A DNA stretch of 64,000 bases from Hymenobacter swuensis DY53 (GTDB taxonomy: Bacteria; Bacteroidota; Bacteroidia; Cytophagales; Hymenobacteraceae), in the NCBI RefSeq assembly GCF_000576555.1, contig NZ_CP007145.1:372001-436000 (forward strand), given 5' to 3'. Below the pieces are notes generated by a model, which worked only from the letters and a program-made list of their open reading frames with translations, was not told the DNA's origin and did no database searches. Below are positions 36,065-43,898 of the stretch, in pieces (the first letter of the stretch is position 1; each line of letters starts with the position of its first letter). A program made the position numbers and the translations under genes.

Positions 36065-36301
36065 ATGAAAAAGGTATTGTTCCTCGCCCTGGCTGCTGTT
36101 TCGTTCTCTTTCGCTTCGTGCGACAGCAAAACCGAAAACGCTCAGGAAGCTCAGGCTGAAAATGTAGAAGACGCTGGCGAAGCTAAGGCTGACGCTATGG
36201 AAGATGCTGGCAACGAAGCCGGTGCTGACTCGGTAGAAACCACTACCGAAGCCAAAGCCGACGCTATGGAAAACGCTGCTGACGCAACCGACGCCAAGTA
36301 A
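36065..36301 (+). CDS. Small acidic lipoprotein, tandem copy 1
   Basis: A 78-residue predicted lipoprotein: signal peptide MKKVLFLALAAVSFSFASC with the lipidated Cys at 19, followed by an Ala/Glu/Asp-rich helical tail with no aromatic residues. The tail repeats the motif EAKADAME-(D/N)A. The function is unknown; such short-period, hydrophilic, alanine-rich helices resemble LEA-like or coiled stress proteins, but this is only resemblance. A paralogue lies 226 bp downstream with a similar promoter region, and each has its own terminator. Confidence 0.8.
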   Translation: MKKVLFLALAAVSFSFASCDSKTENAQEAQAENVEDAGEAKADAMEDAGNEAGADSVETTTEAKADAMENAADATDAK

Positions 36302-36322
36302 GCTGGCGCGCCGCTCGGCGCC

Positions 36323-36368
36323 CACAAAAAAAGGCTGTTTCCCTCGCGGGGAGCAGCCTTTTTTTGTG
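36323..36368 (+). terminator. Intrinsic terminator after small lipoprotein 1
   Basis: A 15-bp outer stem CACA7..T7GTG enclosing GGCTG/CAGCC and a partly paired CCC-TCGC-GGG tip, 21 nt after the stop. Confidence 0.9.
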
Positions 36369-36526
36369 TTGCAATGCGTGCGAAAAATAAGGATAAAAGA
36401 AAAGCCTGAAAAAAGTTAAGCATCGTCGGGTTACCTTTTCTGGTAGCGGCTTATAAAGCTCCGATTGACGGTGAAAGCCGGCCAATTACTCCCAACTGAA
36501 TTTCCATCTCTCACATCCCCCTGATC

Positions 36527-36796
36527 ATGAAAAAAGTACTGTTCCTCGCCCTGGCTGCTGTTTCGTTCTCCTTCGCTTCGTGCGATAGCCAGAAAGAAAA
36601 CAACATGGAGCAAGCTGCTGACAACGTAGAAGCTGCTGGCGAAGAGAAAGCCGATGCTATGGAAGCTGCTGGCAACGAAGCTGGTGCTGACTCGGTAGAA
36701 AACGCTACCGAAGCCAAAGCTGACGCTATGGAAGATGCCGCTGATGCCCAGCCCAGCCAGGCTACTCCTGCTCCCGCTACTACTCCTGCTCAGTAA
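36527..36796 (+). CDS. Small acidic lipoprotein, tandem copy 2
   Basis: An 89-residue paralogue of the preceding lipoprotein. The signal peptide is identical (MKKVLFLALAAVSFSFASC, Cys19). The tail shows AKADAMEDAADAQ and EAAGNEAGADSVENATEAKADAME, then a short Pro/Thr/Ala extension (SQATPAPATTPAQ) absent from copy 1. The upstream DNA (36428-36526) resembles that of copy 1, so promoter and gene were duplicated together. Confidence 0.8.
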   Translation: MKKVLFLALAAVSFSFASCDSQKENNMEQAADNVEAAGEEKADAMEAAGNEAGADSVENATEAKADAMEDAADAQPSQATPAPATTPAQ

Positions 36797-36816
36797 TTAC
36801 TGCAGCGTCTAGGACG

Positions 36817-36854
36817 CAAAAAGAGGCTCTCCGCTTGCGGAGAGCCTCTTTTTG
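36817..36854. terminator. Bidirectional intrinsic terminator
   Basis: A perfect 17-bp stem (CAAAAAGAGGCTCTCCG and its complement) with a CTTG loop between convergent genes: small lipoprotein 2 and the minus-strand gene ending at 36904. Confidence 0.93.
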
Positions 36855-36903
36855 TTTGTGGTGCCAGAAACTGGACCAAGTGTTGATAAGTTTGGCTATC
36901 AGC

Positions 36904-37470
36904 TTAGCCCAGGCGGCGCTGTAATAGGCTGTCTACTATTTCAAATAGCTTGCGCGGGGCATAGGTACGCCAGGGCATCTCGTCCAGCTGGCCGCCAAAA
37001 TTGAGGTAGGAATCCACATTGTACTGGCGCATCTCGCGGATAACGTGCTCCTGAAAGTTCACGGCCGCAATCCAGCCGTCTTCTACATCCTCAAACCATT
37101 CCTCGTAATAGGAGTCATCGGAGCCGTGGAAGTTGAACACGTTTTCGCCGATGAGCACGAACTTGCGGATGCCTTCGTGCGTCATCAGGTCGATAATGTT
37201 ACGCTTGAGCAGCATGATATCGTTTTCAATGGCGTCGTTCCACTCACCGATAAACTCCAGCACGGCCGTACCCAGGTCGTAATCCACGAACAGGATTTTC
37301 AGGTACAGCGTCTCCGAGTCGAGGCTGTCCCACTGCGGATGAATGTAGTAACCGTAAATAGTATTGACGTAGCTGTCGAGACTGTTTTCAGCTTCAAACA
37401 AAGGGGAGCGAGGGTCTTCGCTGGCCTGATATTGATCCAGCCAGGCGTAATGCGGCTCGAGAGTGTGCAT
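36904..37470 (-). CDS. Conserved protein of unknown function
   Basis: A 188-residue acidic, Tyr/Trp-rich soluble protein with no signal peptide or membrane helix. Recognisable stretches are ILFVDYDLGTAVLEFIGEW, IRKFVLIGENVFNFHGSDDSYYEEWFED and DEMPWRTYAPRKLFEIVDSLL. I do not recognise the family. It is the last gene of a minus-strand run (arginase-like, cytochrome b5-like, murQ, 99-residue membrane protein) and ends at a bidirectional terminator. Confidence 0.75.
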   Translation of the reverse strand: MHTLEPHYAWLDQYQASEDPRSPLFEAENSLDSYVNTIYGYYIHPQWDSLDSETLYLKILFVDYDLGTAVLEFIGEWNDAIENDIMLLKRNIIDLMTHEGIRKFVLIGENVFNFHGSDDSYYEEWFEDVEDGWIAAVNFQEHVIREMRQYNVDSYLNFGGQLDEMPWRTYAPRKLFEIVDSLLQRRLG

Positions 37471-37523
37471 AGAGAAACAGATTGCTTACAACACGAAACG
37501 GTAAGCAATGGCAATGTGTTCGG

Positions 37524-37823
37524 CTACGAGAATGTTCCGCAACAGAATAGCAGGTAAAGAGACACACCGCCAACAAGCAGTCCGAGGAAGCTGATAAGCA
37601 AAGCGCACACCCCCAGAGTCCAACGTTTGGCCCGCCAAGCCGACATACTGATGATAACTAGCACAAAAGCCAGAGGTAAAAGGATAATTCCACCGTCGCC
37701 CAGACTCATCAACGCATCACTCGGCTCTATTTTTAGGATAAGATAAACTAGTCCCGTTTGCGCTAAAGACAACGCAACAATAAGCCAAAGTGTGGTGGGA
37801 CTGTAAGCTGGAATGACGCGCAT
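37524..37823 (-). CDS. Small three-helix membrane protein
   Basis: A 99-residue protein with about three hydrophobic helices (residues 10-29, 42-60 and 68-93). No family recognised. Its start is 9 nt after the murQ stop on the same strand, suggesting co-transcription. Confidence 0.65.
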   Translation of the reverse strand: MRVIPAYSPTTLWLIVALSLAQTGLVYLILKIEPSDALMSLGDGGIILLPLAFVLVIISMSAWRAKRWTLGVCALLISFLGLLVGGVSLYLLFCCGTFS

Positions 37824-37832
37824 ACGTTGCGT

Positions 37833-38636
37833 TTAATCATTATACGCCACCAGCGCCGCCCGCACCGAGCCATGCTGCCGCAGCAGGGCGGCGGCTTCAG
37901 GTTGCGCAATACCCAGTTCGTCCATCAGCATTTTTTCGCCCCGGTCTACCAGCTTGGCGTTGCTGAGCTGCATATCCACCATTTTGTTTCCCTTCACGCG
38001 GCCCAGGCGAATGAAAGTGGCGGTAGTCAGCATGTTGAGCACCAGCTTCTGGGCGGTGCCGGCTTTGAGGCGAGTGCTGCCGGTGACAAATTCCGGGCCC
38101 GTCACTACTTCCACCGGAAACTCCGCCACGGCCGCCACCCCGGAATCAGCGTTGCACACAATGCAGCCCGTGGCTACGCCGTGCCGACGGGCCTGTTCCA
38201 GGCCGCCAATCACGTAGGGCGTCCGGCCGGAGGCAGCAATACCGACGACGATATCCTGCGCAGTGATGCTGTATCCCTCTAGGTCACGCCAAGCCTGCTC
38301 CGCGTCGTCCTCCGCATTTTCCACGGCCTTCCGGATTGCCGTGTCGCCGCCGGCAATGAGGCCGATAACCACGCCGTGGGGCACGCCAAATGTGGGCGGG
38401 CACTCCGAGGCATCCAGAATGCCCAGTCGCCCGCTGGTGCCGGCGCCAATGTAGAATAACCGGCCGCCAACTACCAAACGGGCCACGGTGGCTTCTACCA
38501 GGGCCTCAATCTGGGGCAGGGCCTTCGCCACAGCCTGCGGCACGGTTTGGTCTACGCTGTTAATGCCCGCCAGCAACTCCGCCGTCGAAAGGGTTTCAAG
38601 GTTGTTGAAAACGGAAGGACTTTCAGTGGTACTCAT
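37833..38636 (-). CDS. murQ: N-acetylmuramic acid 6-phosphate etherase
   Basis: A 267-residue MurQ, a SIS-domain lyase that cleaves the lactyl ether of MurNAc-6-phosphate to give GlcNAc-6-phosphate during cell-wall recycling. The N-terminus has the family E/D-rich LETLSTAELLAGINSVDQTVPQAV. The catalytic region is GRLFYIGAGTSGRLGILDASECPPTFG, followed by ENAEDDAEQAW and VVGIAASGRTPYVIGGLEQAR. It is at the short end for the family. No murK or nagA genes are nearby. Confidence 0.95.
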   Translation of the reverse strand: MSTTESPSVFNNLETLSTAELLAGINSVDQTVPQAVAKALPQIEALVEATVARLVVGGRLFYIGAGTSGRLGILDASECPPTFGVPHGVVIGLIAGGDTAIRKAVENAEDDAEQAWRDLEGYSITAQDIVVGIAASGRTPYVIGGLEQARRHGVATGCIVCNADSGVAAVAEFPVEVVTGPEFVTGSTRLKAGTAQKLVLNMLTTATFIRLGRVKGNKMVDMQLSNAKLVDRGEKMLMDELGIAQPEAAALLRQHGSVRAALVAYND

Positions 38637-38684
38637 ACGGGCAGAACAGGGAAAGGAAAACAGACTAACAGGCGGCCGGATGGA

Positions 38685-38975
38685 TCAGATCAGCCGCCCG
38701 ATAACTGGGAATTTATCAAAAACATTGGGGGTATGTGGGGCGTCTTGGTCCAGTTCCTTGGTCAGGTCCTGGCCGGCCCAGTGTTCGTAGTGGTTGCCGC
38801 GCTTCCAGAGGCGGGAGCGGCTTACATCGTAAATATTGCCGTGGTACGCTACCCAGATTTCGTCCCGGTCCTGCCCGTTGCGCAAAGCCAACTGGCTGCG
38901 GGTGTAGGTAGGGAGGTCGTTTTCTGTTTGCCGTTTTTCGTTGTGCGGACTGTTGGTAAAAGAGTGGTCATCCAT
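38685..38975 (-). CDS. Cytochrome b5-like haem-binding domain protein
   Basis: A 96-residue protein matching a cytochrome b5-like haem/steroid-binding domain over most of its length (YTRSQLALRNGQDRDEIWVAYHGNIYDVS, then NHYEHWAGQDLTKELDQDAPH and FPVIGRL). The conserved YDVS turn and a His in HYEHWAGQDLT are visible; haem binding is not certain. I chose the ATG at 38975 (MDDHSF) over one 33 nt upstream, which would overlap the arginase-like gene by 4 nt. Redox partner unknown. Confidence 0.78.
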   Translation of the reverse strand: MDDHSFTNSPHNEKRQTENDLPTYTRSQLALRNGQDRDEIWVAYHGNIYDVSRSRLWKRGNHYEHWAGQDLTKELDQDAPHTPNVFDKFPVIGRLI

Positions 38976-39004
38976 GAAGCGAGCAACAAAAAGCGAAATA
39001 CGAA

Positions 39005-40189
39005 TCAACCCAGCAGTGCCTGCGTCAGAATCCAGCGGTGCGGCACGTCTCCCTGTGCCGCGTGCAGGTAGTCTTGGTAGCTACAGGGCACAATGCGTTT
39101 CATACTGCCCGTCATGTTTACCACTTCCATCCACCACCGGTCCGTTTGTTGCGACTTGTAGAACACAATCCGGTCGGGGCCTTCCTGCTCACTGTCTCCC
39201 AGCGGACTATAATCAGGCGGTCCGTGCAGGCCGGCCGCATAGCGCACAAAATTGGGGCCGCGGAAATCGGTTTCCCGGCGGCGGTAATAGTAACCCTCCA
39301 CAAAATACCAGAGCATGGTAGCCAGCACCATGGATGCTAGTCCATGCGTGTCGTAATCGGGGCGGTAGCCGTAAAGGCCGAACGAAGTAAGCTGATCGTT
39401 GCAGCCCGCGTACCAGGCCAGCTTGGCCGCTTCCTCGTTGGTCAGCCCAAACGGATTGGCCGGGTAATAGCCGGGAGCATCATTCCAGCGCAGGGCCGCA
39501 ATATCAAAGCTCACAAAATCAGCCTGCCGCAATAATGGTTCGGCCTGCCGGATATCGTCGCGAATCTGGCCTACACGCAGCGTTTCGAAGTGCAGCTTTT
39601 CCAGAGCCGTCAGTACATCGGGCGCCACTAGGTACTGCTGGTGGGCCAGTTGGGCGAAGTTGAACAGGAAGCTGGGCTCGTGCAGCAGCATCCGCCGCAG
39701 GTGGCTGTCTTCGGGAAAAGCCGAATCGGGTTCGGCCATGTCCACGCGCGCATCAATAGTGGCGAAGCATACGGGCCGATCCAGAGTTTCGTACGCCAGG
39801 AACTGACCATAATCCAGGTCGTGGGAGCCACCTAGCAGCAGCGGCACGGTGTTGTGCTCCAGCAAAGCCGCAATAATTTCGCGCAGACGCTGATATGTGT
39901 CTTCCAGCGTGAGGCCGGGTCGTAGGTTGCCCAGGTCCACTAAGCGGCAGGGTCCGGTGCCTTTCTGCAACCGGTAGAAGTGATGACGCACGGCATCGGC
40001 CCCATGAGCGACCGGAGTCCCGGCGGCACTGCCCCGCCATTCATCCAGCCCGATCAGGGCCAGATCAGCTGACCGCCAGTCCGGAAACGCATCCAGAAAG
40101 GGCGTGACGTAGCCGGCCAGGGTGGTGGGAGAGGAGGCGGATGCTACCAGCTCTTCGGCGAGCGGGTCAAAAAAGATGGCCAGATTCAT
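39005..40189 (-). CDS. Arginase/formiminoglutamase-like protein with altered metal site
   Basis: A 394-residue protein of the ureohydrolase fold. Motif positions are recognisable but changed: the GGDHS motif reads GGSHDL, the DAHxD motif reads DARVD (His to Arg), and the SxDxDxxDP motif reads SFDIAALRWNDAPG (second Asp to Ala). Several Mn ligands are therefore missing, so it may not be a normal di-manganese hydrolase. It has an N-terminal extension (FFDPLAEELVASAS) and an aromatic-rich C-terminal part. It heads a minus-strand run that includes a cytochrome b5-like gene and murQ. Annotation as a formimidoylglutamase would rest on fold only. Confidence 0.78.
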   Translation of the reverse strand: MNLAIFFDPLAEELVASASSPTTLAGYVTPFLDAFPDWRSADLALIGLDEWRGSAAGTPVAHGADAVRHHFYRLQKGTGPCRLVDLGNLRPGLTLEDTYQRLREIIAALLEHNTVPLLLGGSHDLDYGQFLAYETLDRPVCFATIDARVDMAEPDSAFPEDSHLRRMLLHEPSFLFNFAQLAHQQYLVAPDVLTALEKLHFETLRVGQIRDDIRQAEPLLRQADFVSFDIAALRWNDAPGYYPANPFGLTNEEAAKLAWYAGCNDQLTSFGLYGYRPDYDTHGLASMVLATMLWYFVEGYYYRRRETDFRGPNFVRYAAGLHGPPDYSPLGDSEQEGPDRIVFYKSQQTDRWWMEVVNMTGSMKRIVPCSYQDYLHAAQGDVPHRWILTQALLG

Positions 40190-40393
40190 CGTGCGCGGAG
40201 GGGGCGAACTCCGACAAAGCTACGCAAAAGCCCGCCACGGCCCTATCGGGGTTTTGCAGACAATAGGAGTTTTCCCGCGAAAAAAGTAGTTATTTAAGCG
40301 GTAGTTCCTGTCCGGCTTGCTCCCTGGCGCCGTAAGCAGGCTACTGTTGTTCTTATCTCCAGTTGCCCATCCCACCAACGTCTCCACCACCAT

Positions 40394-42193
40394 ATGGACA
40401 TCCGCCGTACGTTCGACTTGCTGCCCCAGCTGCAGCAAAAGTATAACAAGCCTGACTGCTTTGCCTACAAGCTCAACGGCCAGTACACCCCCATCAGCAC
40501 CGATACCGTCATTGAGAAAGTCAACCAGGTAAGCCTGGGCCTGCGCGGCCTCGGCATCGGCAAAGACGATAAGGTAGCCATCATTTCGATGAACCGGCCG
40601 GAGTGGATGTTTGCCGATTTTGGGATTGCGCAACTGGGCGCTACCAGCGTGCCTATGTACCCCAGCATCACGGTGGAAGACTACAAGTACATCTTCACCG
40701 ACGCCGGCGTGAAGGCCATTTTCGTGTCAGATCAGAAGCTGTATGATAAGGTGAAGGAGGCCACTGAGGGGTTAGATATTCCCACCCAGAACGTTTTTAC
40801 CTTCGATGAGGTCGGCGGCGCCCGCCACTTCAACGAGCTGCTGGAACTGGGAAAAAAAGGCAACCCCGCCGACTTGGAACCCCTGAAGGCCGCCGTGCAG
40901 CCCAACGACCTGCTCACGCTGATTTACACCTCGGGCACTACGGGCCAGCCCAAAGGCGTGATGCTGAGCCACAACAATATCCTCAGCAACTGCCGCAACG
41001 CCCAGCGCTTCGTGCCCGTCACGGAGAATGATAAGGCCCTGAGCTTCCTGCCGCTCTGCCACATATTCGAGCGCATGGTGACGCACATCTACCTGCTCAA
41101 TGGCGTCAGCATTTACTACGCTGAGAGCATGGAAAGCATTGCCGAAAACTTGCGTGAGGTGAAGCCCGAAATCTTCACCACCGTGCCGCGCCTGCTGGAG
41201 AAGGTATATGATAAGATTGTGGCGAAAGGCCACGAGCAAACCGGCGTCAAGAAAAGCCTATTCTTCTGGGCCCTTAACCTAGGCCTGAAGTACGACAACC
41301 AGAAGGACGGCGGCTTCTTGTATAATACGCAGCTGGCTCTGGCCAACAAGCTCATCTTCAGCAAGTGGCGCGAGGCGCTGGGCGGCAACTTGCGCTGCAT
41401 CGTGAGCGGGGGCGGAGCTCTTCAGCCGCGCTTGGCTCGCGTGTTCTGGGCCGGTGGCATCCGCGTGATGGAAGGCTACGGCCTCACCGAAACCTCGCCG
41501 GTAATTGCTGTGGGTGGCTATGAGCCCGAAAACAACATGATTGGTACGGTAGGCCCTATCATCGACAACACCGAGGTGAAAATTGCCCAGGACGGTGAAA
41601 TCCTCACTAAGTCGGAGTCGGTAATGCTGGGCTACTACAACAAGCCCGAGCTAACGGCCAAGGAATTCGACGCCGACGGCTGGTTCCATACCGGCGACAT
41701 TGGGGAGATGGTAGAAGGCAAATTCCTGAAAATCACCGACCGTAAGAAGGAGATGTTCAAGACCTCGGGCGGCAAGTACATTGCCCCGCAGGTCATTGAA
41801 GGTAAGCTCAAGGAGTCGCCGCTGGTAGAGCAGTGCATGGTAGTAGGCGACGGTCAGAAGTTCGCCTCCGCCCTCGTCATCCCTGCCTTCGACGACCTAA
41901 AGGGCTGGTGCAAGCGCAATGGTGTGGACTGCAACTGCTCCAACGAGGAGCTGGTGAAGAACGAGAAGGTGGTGAAGATGTACAACGAGTTGGTCAACAA
42001 GTACAACACCGGCTTCGCACAGTGGGAGCAGGTGAAGCGCATTGCGCTGCTGCCCCAGCTCTGGACCGTGGAAACCGGCGAGATGACGCCCACCATGAAG
42101 GTAAAGCGCAAAATCATCACCCAGAACAACCAAGAAATCATTGAAGGCCTGTACCAGAACGCCGAGAAGCCGGCCGGCGCCGGCGGCCACTAG
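40394..42193 (+). CDS. fadD: Long-chain fatty acid-CoA ligase
   Basis: A 599-residue AMP-forming acyl-CoA synthetase. P-loop-like YTSGTTGQPKGVMLSHNN, the A5 motif EGYGLTETSPVIA, adenine-binding YGLTETS, and the hinge region WFHTGDIGE..ITDRKKEMFKTSGGKYIAPQ with the Lys/Arg hinge. It belongs to the long-chain FAA/AcsL group by length and the internal SFLPLCHIFERM segment. It activates fatty acids for the beta-oxidation genes that follow (marR, fadN, fadA, fadE). A hairpin terminator follows, so it is its own unit. Confidence 0.94.
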   Translation: MDIRRTFDLLPQLQQKYNKPDCFAYKLNGQYTPISTDTVIEKVNQVSLGLRGLGIGKDDKVAIISMNRPEWMFADFGIAQLGATSVPMYPSITVEDYKYIFTDAGVKAIFVSDQKLYDKVKEATEGLDIPTQNVFTFDEVGGARHFNELLELGKKGNPADLEPLKAAVQPNDLLTLIYTSGTTGQPKGVMLSHNNILSNCRNAQRFVPVTENDKALSFLPLCHIFERMVTHIYLLNGVSIYYAESMESIAENLREVKPEIFTTVPRLLEKVYDKIVAKGHEQTGVKKSLFFWALNLGLKYDNQKDGGFLYNTQLALANKLIFSKWREALGGNLRCIVSGGGALQPRLARVFWAGGIRVMEGYGLTETSPVIAVGGYEPENNMIGTVGPIIDNTEVKIAQDGEILTKSESVMLGYYNKPELTAKEFDADGWFHTGDIGEMVEGKFLKITDRKKEMFKTSGGKYIAPQVIEGKLKESPLVEQCMVVGDGQKFASALVIPAFDDLKGWCKRNGVDCNCSNEELVKNEKVVKMYNELVNKYNTGFAQWEQVKRIALLPQLWTVETGEMTPTMKVKRKIITQNNQEIIEGLYQNAEKPAGAGGH

Positions 42194-42220
42194 GTCCGAC
42201 GGCCGCAACTGCCTGGCCCC

Positions 42221-42259
42221 GAACGGCCCGCCTACCGCGTTGCGGTGGGCGGGCCGTTC
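42221..42259 (+). terminator. Terminator hairpin after fadD
   Basis: An 18-bp stem (one GU pair) GAACGGCCCGCC..GGGCGGGCCGTTC with loop GTT, then CGTTTTGG. Its core sequence is repeated in the hairpin at 43113-43145. Confidence 0.85.
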
Positions 42260-42337
42260 GTTTTGGTGGGAATTGGCACGGTGTTAGATAAAGGATGAAT
42301 AGTTCCTCATCCTCTAACTTTATTTTTTATGTCGCCT

Positions 42338-43090
42338 ATGTTTCGCCCCTTCGTTACTCTGTCAGTGCTAGTTATCGGTGGTCTGCTGACTGCCTGCAAT
42401 AATGAAAAAGAAGTGCCCGCGCCCACACTCGCGACGCTGACGGGCCAGGTGAGCGTAGTTGATGAGCTTGCCCAGCCCACGATGGCCGCGGGCGTCATCG
42501 TCACCGTCGGGAGCGGCGCGCAGCAGCGCACAACCACCACAGACGCCACCGGTGCCTACAGGCTGGCCGATCTGCCCGCGGCCAGGTACACGCTGGTCTT
42601 CACCCGCCCCGACGTCGGGACTCTCTATGCGCCGGTAGAGCTGAGTGAGCAGCAACGCAGTGCCACGCGCAATGTTGAGCTGGGGCAAATGTCCAGTACC
42701 CGCGTCAACTCCCTGACCTTCCAGGGTATCAGCATGGTCGGGTCGATGCAGGTAGTAGAGATTATGCGGGACGCAACGTGCAATGCGCAGAAGTATCCGG
42801 ATGGGTACTTCGTGGATACGTACTTCGGTGACACTCCTACCGTTAGCTCTTCTAACTATAAAATCAGATTCGGGGGCGGGGCCAACGTCAACCCGGCGCG
42901 TTCCGCCTTCTCCATCAGCTCGCTGCGCGCAGCCGGCTTCGCCAGCGGCACTACGGTGTACGCTATATCCTACGGCGCCGCTAAACGCGACATCCGCTAC
43001 GAGGCAGCGGTGCCAGCCAACGCTCCGAATGGTGTCACGTCCAACCTCAACGCCACGCCTTCCAACGTCGTGAGCTTCACGATGCCCTAA
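42338..43090 (+). CDS. Lipoprotein with carboxypeptidase regulatory-like domain
   Basis: A 250-residue lipoprotein: signal peptide with lipobox LLTAC (Cys20), followed by a carboxypeptidase-regulatory-like/beta-sandwich domain (about residues 32-115: LTGQVSVVDELAQPTMAAGVIVTVG, TTTDATGAYRLADLPAARYTLVFTRPDVG). The C-terminal half is Ser/Ala/Asn-rich and not recognised. An in-frame ATG 9 nt upstream is also possible. It lies between two near-identical hairpins and has no obvious link to the flanking fad genes. Confidence 0.8.
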   Translation: MFRPFVTLSVLVIGGLLTACNNEKEVPAPTLATLTGQVSVVDELAQPTMAAGVIVTVGSGAQQRTTTTDATGAYRLADLPAARYTLVFTRPDVGTLYAPVELSEQQRSATRNVELGQMSSTRVNSLTFQGISMVGSMQVVEIMRDATCNAQKYPDGYFVDTYFGDTPTVSSSNYKIRFGGGANVNPARSAFSISSLRAAGFASGTTVYAISYGAAKRDIRYEAAVPANAPNGVTSNLNATPSNVVSFTMP

Positions 43091-43112
43091 GCCCGGCCGC
43101 TGCCGCCCAATC

Positions 43113-43145
43113 CGGCCCGCCTACCGCCCTGCGGTGGGCGGGCCG
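43113..43145 (+). terminator. Terminator hairpin after the lipoprotein gene
   Basis: A 15-bp stem CGGCCCGCCTACCGC / GCGGTGGGCGGGCCG with loop CCT, nearly the same as the fadD terminator. No strong U-tract follows. Confidence 0.75.
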
Positions 43146-43184
43146 CTTGCTGGATAGGGGAGTGCCAAATTTTTTTGGCTAACT

Positions 43185-43219
43185 TAGTATGCAAGCATAA
43201 CAGTTTTCTGTATGTTTAC
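43185..43219 (+). promoter_or_regulatory. marR promoter with shared GCAAGCATAACA element
   Basis: GCAAGCATAACA (43191-43202) lies about 20 bp upstream of a -7-like box TATGTTTAC (43211-43219). The same arrangement precedes fadE. Here the element also contains a TATGC-AA-GCATA palindrome (43188-43199), a candidate MarR operator. No -33 TTTG is present. Confidence 0.6.
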
Positions 43220-43239
43220 CGGACTTGCAGTACCTCCCC

Positions 43240-43716
43240 ATGACTCCCGAAGAAACCGTCGATTATAACATCAAGGTTGCCTGGCACGCCATTTCGCGTA
43301 TGTATAATACGCAGGCCGCCAAGCACGACATCACCACGAGCATTGGCTTCGTGCTGCTGAACATCGACCAGGAAAACGGCACGCCCGCTACCAAAATTGC
43401 GCCGCTGCTGGGCCTCGAAACCCGCTCCCTGACGCGCATTCTGCGCTCGATGGAAGAAAAGGGCCTCATCTATAAACAGGCCGACACCCAGGACAAACGC
43501 TCGGTGCGCATCTTCCTGACCGAGGAAGGCCTGCGCGGCAAGGAAATTTCCCGCCAGACGGTGCGCCACTTCAACCTGAAGGTGCGCGACAAAATTCCGC
43601 AGAGCGAGCTGAACGTGTTTTTCAAAGTAGTAGCTCAGATTACGGGCATGATTGAGGGCAAAACCCTCTACGACGACTTCAAACTGAAACCCCTGCGCTC
43701 CGAGTCGCCGGCCTAG
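43240..43716 (+). CDS. MarR-family transcriptional regulator
   Basis: A 158-residue winged-helix regulator of the MarR family. N-terminal dimerisation helix (NIKVAWHAISRMYNTQAAKHDI), recognition region TKIAPLLGLETRSLTRILRSMEEKGLIYKQADTQDKRSVRIFLTEEGL, and a C-terminal helix. The upstream TTG at 43225 is less likely than this ATG. It lies directly upstream of fadN on the same strand, so it probably controls this fatty-acid degradation operon and itself; a candidate operator sits in its own promoter. Confidence 0.92.
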   Translation: MTPEETVDYNIKVAWHAISRMYNTQAAKHDITTSIGFVLLNIDQENGTPATKIAPLLGLETRSLTRILRSMEEKGLIYKQADTQDKRSVRIFLTEEGLRGKEISRQTVRHFNLKVRDKIPQSELNVFFKVVAQITGMIEGKTLYDDFKLKPLRSESPA

Positions 43717-43898
43717 CCGAGCGGTTAGCTATTGGCCCCTGGCTGATAGCTTTCTTGTTTTCCACCGGTATTGCCCGTGGAAACGTAGAAGCAACAACTC
43801 GGCATGACGAGTACTTTCAACCAGACGCTGGCGGCTTGTGGCTGACAGCCTGGAGCTTACATAAAACTTATTTCTTCCCACCTCATTCCTCCCCACGA

